Shown here: in pieces, positions 44,395-52,082 of the stretch | Layout: every line of letters begins with the position of its first letter | Position numbering within the stretch: position 1 is the stretch's first letter | The notes under the pieces: model-generated | Databases searched by the model: none | Told to the model about the DNA's origin: nothing | Seen by the model: the letters and a program-made list of their open reading frames with translations, nothing else | Assembly (NCBI GenBank): GCA_017625435.1 | Contig: JAGAKX010000013.1 | Coordinates: 1 to 64,000 of the forward strand | From: Clostridia bacterium | Lineage (GTDB): Bacteria; Bacillota; Clostridia; Oscillospirales; Acutalibacteraceae | Direction of reading: 5' to 3' | DNA length: 64,000 bases | Translations under genes and position numbers: made by a program

Positions 44395-45483
44395 ATGAAA
44401 AAATATATAAAGCTATTAGTCGTAAGCCTTCTGTGTCTTGCATTAATGTCAGGATCTGTCATACCTTCATTTGCGATGACGGGCTTCGAGGAAAAAATAA
44501 ATTCATACTGCGAAAACATAAACGCAATTACGGTTTATGATATGTCGGCAGACAAAATGCTTTTCGGAAAAAACGAAAACCGGCAGATTTCCATTGCAAG
44601 CACAACAAAGCTTATAACCTGCCTTGTAGTGCTGGATGTTTTTCAGCCGGATGACGTCATAACCGTAGGACAGGAAATATACCTGAGAAAGCCCAATTCA
44701 AGTGTCTGCCTTATTCAGCCGGGGCACAAGCTTAAGGTAAGAACGCTCATAGCAGCTCTTCTTCTGCCGTCGGGTAACGATGCAGCATATACGGTTGCGG
44801 TAAATGCGGCAAGAAAGCACTCGGGACAGCCCGATATGAGCTATGAAAGGGCCGTAAGCTACTTCTGCAATCTTATGAATGAAAAAGCAAGAGAGCTTGG
44901 CTGTGAAAATACATATTTTGTAAATCCCGAGGGCTGGGACGACCCGAACCACTATTCTACTGCCTCCGATATGACAAAAATTGCCGTTGCCGCTCTTAAC
45001 AACGCAATAATTGCTTCAATTGCAAACATACATTACAGCAGATTCTATTTTTATTCGGGAGAATGGATAGATTGGTACAACACCAATAAGCTTCTGGACC
45101 CCGAAAGTGATTATTATTACGGCTATGCCCACGGACTTAAAACGGGAACTACAAGCGAAGCCGGCAAATGCCTTGTTGCCTTTGCGGAAAAGGACGGACG
45201 GAAAATTCTTATCTGCGCCTACGGATGTAAGGAAGAAGAGGACCGTTTCGGAAAGGTAAGAGACATTTTCGAATACGTTTATTCTGCTCCCGTTCTCGGG
45301 GATGCAGATGAAAGCGGTACAATTGATGCATCAGATGCAAGAATCATCCTTCGCGCATCGGTAGGCCTTGAGGATGTTACCGTTACTCTCAGAACCAGAG
45401 GTGACATGGACCAGGACGGAGAGCTTACCTCCTCCGATGCAAGAACAATCCTGCGTGTTGCAGTAGGACTTGAAGAACTGTAA
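44395..45483 (+). CDS. D-alanyl-D-alanine carboxypeptidase (S11) fused to a dockerin
   Basis: This 362-residue protein has a signal peptide, then the S11 serine-peptidase motifs SxxK (IASTTKLI), SGN (LPSGNDAAY) and KTG (GLKTGTTSEAG). It trims D-Ala from peptidoglycan stem peptides outside the membrane. Where DacA/DacF-type enzymes have a beta-domain and amphipathic anchor, this one has a complete two-loop dockerin (DADESGTIDASDA; DMDQDGELTSSDA). It may therefore be held at the surface through a cohesin. CGGAGAG precedes the ATG. Confidence 0.93.
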   Translation: MKKYIKLLVVSLLCLALMSGSVIPSFAMTGFEEKINSYCENINAITVYDMSADKMLFGKNENRQISIASTTKLITCLVVLDVFQPDDVITVGQEIYLRKPNSSVCLIQPGHKLKVRTLIAALLLPSGNDAAYTVAVNAARKHSGQPDMSYERAVSYFCNLMNEKARELGCENTYFVNPEGWDDPNHYSTASDMTKIAVAALNNAIIASIANIHYSRFYFYSGEWIDWYNTNKLLDPESDYYYGYAHGLKTGTTSEAGKCLVAFAEKDGRKILICAYGCKEEEDRFGKVRDIFEYVYSAPVLGDADESGTIDASDARIILRASVGLEDVTVTLRTRGDMDQDGELTSSDARTILRVAVGLEEL

Positions 45484-45484
45484 C

Positions 45485-45518
45485 AAAAAAAAGACTGAGC
45501 TGTGCTCAGTCTTTTTTT
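45485..45518. terminator. Bidirectional terminator after the carboxypeptidase
   Basis: AAAAAAAGACTGAGC, loop TGT, GCTCAGTCTTTTTTT: a 15-bp stem flanked by A and T runs, serving both the gene ending at 45483 and the convergent one ending at 45517. Confidence 0.95.
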
Positions 45519-46164
45519 AACCGTAGAGTACGGTATTAATCCACTCTGAAAGTGCATCCTTTTCCGTTACAACATCCGTCGTGAAGCAGTAGCCGTTTAT
45601 AAGCATTGTCTGAGGAGTGACTGCGTGAATATCAGCCATTGCCTGCATAAGCTCATTTTCAGTACCGTAAATAACGGGAATCACAGCCTTATCTCTCATA
45701 TCATAGTCTTCTAAGAGGGTGCACAGAGCCATAGGAATTGTACCGTCCCAGGATGGGAAGCACAGAAAAACAATGTCGTAGCTGAAAAGGTCGGGCGGTG
45801 TATTTTTAAGTGCGGGACGGGCATTTCGCTGATGCTCGTCTGCCACAAACTTCACAAGCTCCGCTTCCGTATCGGGATAAACCTTATCGGTTTCAATTCT
45901 CAATATTACGCCTTCTGTTGAATCTTTAATATACTCCGCAACACCTTCTATGGGGTCAAGGTGAGAGAAATATAAGGTCAGCACACGGGCAGGCTCAATT
46001 TCTTCGTCCTCGGGAAGACTGTCGGCAGTAGTTGCCTCGGGCGGAAGAGTAGCAGGCTCCCTTGTGGTGATTTCATTTGTGGTTTCTTCTCCCGAGGTGC
46101 CCGAAGTACAGGCGCAGAGGAAAACAAACATAATTGCAAGAAGACTTGCGGTAAATTTTTTCAT
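45517..46164 (-). CDS. Flavodoxin-like lipoprotein
   Basis: This 215-residue protein has a lipoprotein signal (MKKFTASLL.., lipobox LCAC), a Thr/Glu-rich linker (residues 22-55), and a flavodoxin-fold domain: VLTLYFSHLDPIEGVAEYI in place of the FMN phosphate loop and DIVFLCFPSWDGTIPMAL. The usual Thr/Ser-rich phosphate loop is poorly kept, so FMN binding is uncertain. The start at 46164 directly follows the GDPD stop (TAATATG). Last gene of a five-gene operon. Confidence 0.8.
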   Translation of the reverse strand: MKKFTASLLAIMFVFLCACTSGTSGEETTNEITTREPATLPPEATTADSLPEDEEIEPARVLTLYFSHLDPIEGVAEYIKDSTEGVILRIETDKVYPDTEAELVKFVADEHQRNARPALKNTPPDLFSYDIVFLCFPSWDGTIPMALCTLLEDYDMRDKAVIPVIYGTENELMQAMADIHAVTPQTMLINGYCFTTDVVTEKDALSEWINTVLYG

Positions 46165-46165
46165 A

Positions 46166-47002
46166 TTACTTACTCTTTCTTTCTTCAATATAGTTTTTGA
46201 GCATAAGACACCAGTCTGTCTGTATTATATCAAAGCCTTTGTCAATAAGCCAGCCCCAGCCTCTTTCTTTTTCGCCCGTTACGGCAATATTATCGGTGTG
46301 TCCTGCGCTGAGAACAGCTCTGTGATTATAAACAATGGAATTCACCCAGACGATTCTGCCCTTTTCGTGCATTGACTTTATGTATTCGTCGCTGCACACC
46401 TCGTCGGATTCGAGCTTGAAAAGCACCTCCGCGCCTATGCAGTTTACACCTTCGGAAACCAATTTGTCCGTAACCTCGTCCTTTTTGGAGACAATGGGCA
46501 TAAACATAAAATCGGAAGCATACCGGGCTACCTGCTTCAAGTATTTTTCCGTAGTATCGGTCTTTACTATAACCTGCTTTTCTACACCCGTCTTTCTGAT
46601 AATTTCCGTAATTCCGGGAATATCAATCCAGAATTTATCAATATTTATGTAACACTTGCCCTTGAGAAACGTAAGAATTTCTTCAAGGGTATTTATTTCG
46701 CATACTGTGGGCACGTTATCCTGATTAAGAAAATGAAGCTTGCTTATAATCTTTGAGGGAAGTGCGGAAAGGCTCATAGGCACACCCAGATGCGCCTTTT
46801 CCATACCGGGATGGAAAACATAGAATTTTCCGTCACGGCTTTTTGATACATCAAGCTCAATTATATCTGCCCCCTGCTCCAGCGCCGCCTTGAAGGCAGA
46901 GAGAGTATTACAGGGGATGTCCGCACCCGACACACCGCGGTGTGCACAGACAAGGGGTCCGTTTTTTGCATTTTCAAAAAGTGATTTACTGAAATCTATC
47001 AT
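46166..47002 (-). CDS. Glycerophosphodiester phosphodiesterase-like protein
   Basis: The 278-residue protein has the GDPD barrel start AHRGVSGAD, CNTLSAFKAALEQGADIIELDV and a strand SRDGKFYVFHPGME. It keeps the catalytic HR and the ELD metal ligands, but the usual ENT is CNT and HD is HP. It should cleave glycerophosphodiesters or related lipid headgroups, in the cytosol because no signal is present. The ATG follows GGAGAAATA, 12 bp after the glycosidase gene. Confidence 0.85.
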   Translation of the reverse strand: MIDFSKSLFENAKNGPLVCAHRGVSGADIPCNTLSAFKAALEQGADIIELDVSKSRDGKFYVFHPGMEKAHLGVPMSLSALPSKIISKLHFLNQDNVPTVCEINTLEEILTFLKGKCYINIDKFWIDIPGITEIIRKTGVEKQVIVKTDTTEKYLKQVARYASDFMFMPIVSKKDEVTDKLVSEGVNCIGAEVLFKLESDEVCSDEYIKSMHEKGRIVWVNSIVYNHRAVLSAGHTDNIAVTGEKERGWGWLIDKGFDIIQTDWCLMLKNYIEERKSK

Positions 47003-47014
47003 ATTATTTCTCCT

Positions 47015-49477
47015 TTATCTTACGGGACGGACGGTTATGCTTCCTATGTCGGGAGCGAAGGTTTCCCTGTTATTGAAGCTGTAGCTTCCGTCATTGGTGA
47101 AGGTGATAATATTTTCACCCTCAGAAAGCTTCAGGTATATGGTTTTTGTTTTGTAATTATCCCAGGAATAGGTACTGCGGAAGAAGAAGTTACCCTGCTT
47201 TTCACCGTTGACAAAAATGCTTATGTATCTTTCAACAAGATCAACATTATAGTCGTGATATCCGCCCTCTTCGTTGTTTGCATATTCTACAGTAAAAGCA
47301 TAATAACCTTCTTCCCTTGCATTTACCTTAAATTCAATTCCGCTTTCTGTTTCAGAGGATATCCAGCCGATATGCTTACCTGTGGAGGTATTTGCATCCT
47401 CACTTATCTCAGCTTCACCTGTAAGGGTAACATCATCGGGGGTGAAAATCTGTCCGTCCTCATCGTTATCAACCAACAGCACATCCGTTACGGCAGAGCC
47501 CTCGGGGAGAACTATTTTATTGTAGCCGCGGGAAAAGAAGTAAATACCCGCAAGATTACCTGACACCTCATTGCCGTTTATATAAACGGGGCTCGTATCC
47601 GAACATCCTTCTATCCTGTAATAGCTGTCCCAGGGTGCAATAAGATAATATGCGTTTTCTTCCGTTGTGTTGCGGGACTCAAGCTTTTCAAAATGCACAT
47701 CATAAAGATTGATGTCATTTGTAATATCAATAAAATCAAGAACCAGATTACCCTCTGCGGGCTTTATTGTGATTTCATTACTGCCCTTTTTAAGGTCAAC
47801 ATAAATTGTTACACATTCCATACAATCCTCTTTTACGGAAGATGGACATCTGACAGAATTCAATATACCGTTTTCAGTTATTTCAACCTCAATGCTCTTT
47901 CTGCCCGTGTCCCCCGTGTTGGCATTTCCGTAAACCATATCCAGCCTGTATGTACCTGCTTTATCGGCTTTTATGTTGAATGTAACAGGAGTATCATTAG
48001 TGATTCCCTTTACGCACTTGCCCTCACTTACGGAATATGCTACGGTATCGGTACCTGCAAGTCCCTCAGGAAGCAAAGCGTCCTCCGCTTCATATCTTAC
48101 GGTTTTTACGGGATTTTTGAAGCTTTCTCCCTCACCCTTTGCAATTTCAATAAAGAAAGCCTGACTTTCTCTTTCGCAGGGCACGGTGAAGCTTAAGCGC
48201 CCGTTTCTTACGGTGACGTTTTTCGTTTCAGCAAGCACGGGAGAATTCACAGCACCGCCCAAGCCCTTATAATCAGCATAGCTTATTTTTACATTAAATC
48301 GGTCTCCGTTTGTAAACGTACTGTCAAGATTTTCAATTACAATTTTACTGTCCTTATGGCTTCCGCCTGCAAGAACATAGAATTTTTCTTCATTTTCATC
48401 ATAAGAAGAAAGTGCAATAAAGCCCTTGTTCATAAGGGGATATTTGCCCTTGAGCCAGTTACCGATGTTGGAGTGCATCATATCCCATTCCTCGGTTCTG
48501 AGCTCCTTACCCTTCATTTTAGCATAGAAATTATATACCCAGTAATTTCCGTTGGGAGTAACATCATCAGCCACGGTATCGGAAATGTTGTTTGCAAGTC
48601 TCCAGTAAGCAACACAGCCGTAAGCATCCTGTTCTTCAAGACGGGAAATCCATTTTACGCTTTCACCGGGAATTCCGTTTGTACGCATAAGCCCGTATTC
48701 GGAAATACACACGGGAAGTCTCGGAATTCCCAGCTCATCGCAGATTGAATAGTAGCCGTTAAAATTGCTTTCCATCCAATAAATTGACTGATCGCTGAGC
48801 TCATGCCATACAGTAACCTCGGGAAGGCAGTCATTTTCCTTACAGTAGGAAAGGAATTCTTTAATGAAATCGTAGTTATATCCGCAATGTCCGGGACCTG
48901 CAATTTTTGCATCGGGGTTGATTTCCTTTACAACAGAATAGGTTTCCTTCCAGGCATCGTAGAATTTATAACGGTTTTCCTCCTCCCAGAAGTTACCGAG
49001 CCAGGCTCCGTTGTCCATTTCATTGTAAATGCAGTAAACAAGGCTGTCACGGTAAGAGGAATTCTCCATTTCCGTTACGGTTTTTCTTACCTTTTCGTTA
49101 TATTCGGGAAGAGAATCAAGCTGATAATACCAGGTATCGTACATATCCTGTGTATAAACCATCAGCATTTCACCGCCTGCAGACAAAAAGGTGTCGGCTA
49201 CATCCCTTACGTCGCCTATGGGGTGCTGAAGTCCCCCTGCAGTTTTTGTAGCAAGGGAGTTTATTCCTATGCTTTCGGCAATTTCCCTTGTGGGAATGTC
49301 GTCCTCAGAGAAGCCGTACAAAAAGCCCGATGCCCTGCCCGTAAGCTCAGACTGAGAAGAAAAATCAACGGTAACGGTCGGTATTATAAGATAAAGCAGA
49401 ACGCCGCCTGCCGCCAACACAAGGCAAATAAGCACGGATAATATTGTAATTATCGCTTTTTTAAGAGTTTTTTTCAT
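47015..49477 (-). CDS. Membrane-anchored clan-A (GH39-like) glycosidase with CBM-like domains
   Basis: This 820-residue protein has an N-terminal membrane anchor (8-32) and a barrel of about 330 residues with candidate acid/base Glu in CIYNEMDNG and candidate nucleophile in VCISEYGLMRTNG, the N-E...E layout of clan GH-A, closest in shape to GH39-like enzymes. After a beta domain (350-440), two CBM6/35-like sandwiches follow (about 450-570, beginning RYEAEDALLPEG; about 690-815, with GYYAFTVEYANNEEGGYHDY). It probably acts on glycans outside the cell. The substrate is unknown. CTGAGGTG precedes the ATG. Confidence 0.78.
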   Translation of the reverse strand: MKKTLKKAIITILSVLICLVLAAGGVLLYLIIPTVTVDFSSQSELTGRASGFLYGFSEDDIPTREIAESIGINSLATKTAGGLQHPIGDVRDVADTFLSAGGEMLMVYTQDMYDTWYYQLDSLPEYNEKVRKTVTEMENSSYRDSLVYCIYNEMDNGAWLGNFWEEENRYKFYDAWKETYSVVKEINPDAKIAGPGHCGYNYDFIKEFLSYCKENDCLPEVTVWHELSDQSIYWMESNFNGYYSICDELGIPRLPVCISEYGLMRTNGIPGESVKWISRLEEQDAYGCVAYWRLANNISDTVADDVTPNGNYWVYNFYAKMKGKELRTEEWDMMHSNIGNWLKGKYPLMNKGFIALSSYDENEEKFYVLAGGSHKDSKIVIENLDSTFTNGDRFNVKISYADYKGLGGAVNSPVLAETKNVTVRNGRLSFTVPCERESQAFFIEIAKGEGESFKNPVKTVRYEAEDALLPEGLAGTDTVAYSVSEGKCVKGITNDTPVTFNIKADKAGTYRLDMVYGNANTGDTGRKSIEVEITENGILNSVRCPSSVKEDCMECVTIYVDLKKGSNEITIKPAEGNLVLDFIDITNDINLYDVHFEKLESRNTTEENAYYLIAPWDSYYRIEGCSDTSPVYINGNEVSGNLAGIYFFSRGYNKIVLPEGSAVTDVLLVDNDEDGQIFTPDDVTLTGEAEISEDANTSTGKHIGWISSETESGIEFKVNAREEGYYAFTVEYANNEEGGYHDYNVDLVERYISIFVNGEKQGNFFFRSTYSWDNYKTKTIYLKLSEGENIITFTNDGSYSFNNRETFAPDIGSITVRPVR

Positions 49478-49485
49478 AAAACACC

Positions 49486-50373
49486 TCAGTTAATAAGAGC
49501 ATTTATCATATCTGCATAATAGTCGGGGCTGAATTTCATTTTCACGTATTTATGAAGTCCGTTTTCATTTTCGGTAAAATAATTTCCGCCTGTCGCAATG
49601 TCGAGACGGGCAGTACCCGTGACAGTATCATAGCCTGCCTTTTCTTCGTCTCCGTTCAGAGCCATAAGTGCGGTTAAGGGATCCCATGAATATCTGCCCT
49701 TTTCACTGCCGTGGTCAAGGAAGGCTTTATAGAGGAAATCGCTGTGTGAAAGCTCAGTTCCCGAAACGACTTTAATTCCGATTTCAAAGCCCAGAAATGT
49801 TACGGGCACGGGACACAGTCGGCAGAATACTTCACCGCCTTTTCTTGAACGGGGATTATTGAAGAAATTGTGCTCACGTCCGCCCTCTTCATCCCATTTT
49901 CCTGCCATAACCCAGACCTTTTTCACCTTGTTTTTAACAAGAGAAAGTCCCGTTTCGGGGGATATATCATCAGGACCGCTTAAAAGCAAATCGGCAAAAA
50001 CCTGCAGAAAACCGACCTCAACAATATGGACATCTCCGCCGCTTTCGGAGAGTAAGCGTCTGTAAAGGCGCACGGCGCTTTCTGCATCCTCATTCCTTTT
50101 GAAATTTACCGCAAATGGGGCAAGATTTTTCTGATATTTAAGGTGTGTACCCTCAAAATCTATGGCATCACAGTCAATCCCCAGGGGTATGTTTTTTACC
50201 CCTTCAAGATTTATAAAGCCGTCAACGGAAGGCACGGACAAATCCATACAGGCATTTATTCCCACTCCGAGGAGCTTTATTTCTCCTTTTTTATGGGCAC
50301 GCAGCAGTATTCTCATAGCCGCAAGGTCGTCGCAATCCGTCCACCAGTCCGTGCCGAAAATGAATTCTCTCAT
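49486..50373 (-). CDS. Nucleoside hydrolase-like protein (IunH family)
   Basis: This 295-residue protein has the family's N-terminal Ca site GTDWWTDCDDLAAM (DxDxxxDD variant) and later VEVGFLQVFADLL. IunH-type enzymes hydrolyse ribonucleosides to ribose and base; some relatives act on other N- or O-ribosides. It is second in the operon, 2 bp after the alpha/beta hydrolase. Given glycosidase neighbours, its substrate may not be a standard nucleoside; this is inference. Confidence 0.85.
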   Translation of the reverse strand: MREFIFGTDWWTDCDDLAAMRILLRAHKKGEIKLLGVGINACMDLSVPSVDGFINLEGVKNIPLGIDCDAIDFEGTHLKYQKNLAPFAVNFKRNEDAESAVRLYRRLLSESGGDVHIVEVGFLQVFADLLLSGPDDISPETGLSLVKNKVKKVWVMAGKWDEEGGREHNFFNNPRSRKGGEVFCRLCPVPVTFLGFEIGIKVVSGTELSHSDFLYKAFLDHGSEKGRYSWDPLTALMALNGDEEKAGYDTVTGTARLDIATGGNYFTENENGLHKYVKMKFSPDYYADMINALIN

Positions 50374-50375
50374 TT

Positions 50376-51398
50376 TTATTCTCCCTTCCCGAAGAAGCCA
50401 AAGGATAAAGCTCCCGATATCTCGTGCTTACCCGGGTGTATATCTGCAGTAAAATTATCTTTTGCATCGAGTTCTTCATAAACGGCAGATATCCTCTTTA
50501 CCGCTTCAAGAGAGCCGTCTACGGGAAAAAGCTTATCCTTTTTTCCGCACTCAATGAGAAGCTTACGGGGAGCAAGAGCCGAAGCAAAATCGTACATATC
50601 CCCGATACCGAGAAGACCCGGGATGTAATTATCCGTACAATGCCAGCGTGAAAGGACGCTTGTGCCGAAGGTATTTACATAGCCCGACACAACTGTCTTT
50701 TCGATACGGCTGTCAAGGAGTGCCGTATAAAGGGAAACAAGACCGCCTCCGGATATACCCATAATACCGAAGTGTGAAATCCCCTCGGCAGAAAGAATAT
50801 CAATACAGCGCTGTGCCTGATAAATCCTGAGAGCGGCAGTTGTAAAGCCGTACATCAGGGAATGCATTGATACCGTTTCGCAGGAGGAAATATAAAAGGG
50901 CTTTTTTCTGTCCTTTTTGAGCCTTGCTTTACCAAAGGCAACGGGCTCAAACGCAATTACCGTGTTCCCTCTGAGCACCAGCTCTTCGGCAAAATTTTTC
51001 TGATAATTATCAAAAAAATTTATTTTTCTGTACTTACCGTTTTTTCCCTGTCTTAAAATCTGCCGTACCCCGTAGCCGTGACCGCAGACAGTCACTACCC
51101 CGAAGCCGTTTTTCTTTTCGGGAGTAAGAAGGTAACAGAGCATATTGAGATTTTTACAGATTTCCGCACAAAGAGTTTTTATTTCGTAACCCTTTCGTTT
51201 TTCCGTGTGAAGCACAACGGGGGAAAGCTTTTCGGTTTTTTCGGGAATTTTATCAATTCCGAAGGCCTTTTCCGCCTTTTCCTTTATTTCCTCTGCCGTG
51301 GTTTTTATTTCATCGGCATTTTTCCCCTCAAAGGGAAAGGTTCTGTTTTCGTAAAGCTCCCGAAAATATACGTCGGGAGAAAAATCAGTATTTTTCAT
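50376..51398 (-). CDS. Alpha/beta hydrolase (acetyl-esterase-like)
   Basis: The 340-residue protein has the nucleophile elbow GISGGG (IMGISGGGLVSLYTAL), a late Asp (IECGKKDKLFPVDGS) and His (HPGKHEISG) completing the triad. It resembles dienelactone-hydrolase/acetyl-xylan-esterase-type families that deacylate sugars. No signal peptide. It is the first gene of the operon 45517-51398; AAAGGATTG precedes the start. Confidence 0.85.
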   Translation of the reverse strand: MKNTDFSPDVYFRELYENRTFPFEGKNADEIKTTAEEIKEKAEKAFGIDKIPEKTEKLSPVVLHTEKRKGYEIKTLCAEICKNLNMLCYLLTPEKKNGFGVVTVCGHGYGVRQILRQGKNGKYRKINFFDNYQKNFAEELVLRGNTVIAFEPVAFGKARLKKDRKKPFYISSCETVSMHSLMYGFTTAALRIYQAQRCIDILSAEGISHFGIMGISGGGLVSLYTALLDSRIEKTVVSGYVNTFGTSVLSRWHCTDNYIPGLLGIGDMYDFASALAPRKLLIECGKKDKLFPVDGSLEAVKRISAVYEELDAKDNFTADIHPGKHEISGALSFGFFGKGE

Positions 51399-51413
51399 AA
51401 AACCATCAATCCT

Positions 51414-51644
51414 TTATTTTTCTGATAAAGGTCTGTATTCATTTATATATCCGAGTATATAGTCAGCAGAAACATTATAAAATTCACACAGCTTTTTAAG
51501 ATGTCTGACAGGAAGCTCTCTGTTTCCTTTTTCATATTCACTATAATACTGCTGTGATATATTCAGCCGGGCTGCTACATGCTTCTGCAGTAAATCATTA
51601 TCCGTTCTGAGATTATACAATCTCTGACCAATATCGCTGTTCAT
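51414..51644 (-). CDS. Small XRE-family repressor-like protein
   Basis: This 76-residue protein is a single HTH_3 domain: LRTDNDLLQKHVAARLNISQ, QYYSEYEKGNRELPVRHLKKLCEFYNV-type positions. It has no sensor domain, so it may be a simple autorepressor of the divergent gene at 51759. The intergenic region carries a palindrome and repeats that fit its operator. ATG after CACCTCAA-complement TTGAGGTG. Confidence 0.9.
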   Translation of the reverse strand: MNSDIGQRLYNLRTDNDLLQKHVAARLNISQQYYSEYEKGNRELPVRHLKKLCEFYNVSADYILGYINEYRPLSEK

Positions 51645-51680
51645 ACTTTCACCTCAATACAAATTTAACATACACAATTA

Positions 51681-51743
51681 TTTATGTATTGACTTACATA
51701 ATATTTTATGTATAATACATTGTGTACACAAATATTTATGTAT
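51681..51743 (+). promoter_or_regulatory. Promoter-operator between the XRE and DUF6809 genes
   Basis: -35 TTGACT (51689-51694) and -10 TATAAT (51711-51716) are 16 nt apart. Between them is a perfect palindrome ACATAA-TATT-TTATGT (51696-51711). TTTATGTAT occurs three times in the same orientation at 51681, 51705 and 51735. Binding of the small XRE protein here would block the promoter. Confidence 0.7.
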
Positions 51744-51758
51744 AAAGGAGAACAAAGA

Positions 51759-52049
51759 ATGACGATTCTTGAAGATTTTTATGAAGGCAATATTCATCCT
51801 GCAGAAATCAGCATTATGAAAAACAAGGAATACAAAAAGTACTGTATTGAAGCAATGACAAATATAGAAAGTTTATTATCAACACTTGATGATGAAGAAA
51901 AACATCTGTTTGATGAAATCGAAAACAATGTTGTTCACATGAATTACATAAGTGAAAGAGAACAGTTTATTAACGGATTCTGTACAGGTGCAAAAATGGT
52001 ATATGAAATACTTATAAGAAAAAACATCAGTAAAAAAGAGACGGAATAA
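51759..52049 (+). CDS. DUF6809-family small protein
   Basis: This 96-residue, mostly helical protein begins MTILEDFYEGNIHPAEISI and contains LDDEEKHLFDEIENNV and EREQFINGFCTGAKM, which match DUF6809 proteins frequently found in Clostridia. Function unknown. The start at 51759 follows AAAGGAG; the frame extends upstream without a ribosome site. It lies divergent to the XRE regulator, and a weak terminator (AAGAGACGG/CCGCCTCTT, 52037-52062) overlaps its end. Confidence 0.85.
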   Translation: MTILEDFYEGNIHPAEISIMKNKEYKKYCIEAMTNIESLLSTLDDEEKHLFDEIENNVVHMNYISEREQFINGFCTGAKMVYEILIRKNISKKETE

Positions 52050-52082
52050 TTCCCGCCTCTTCCGTGCACTTGTTATGTAGTT

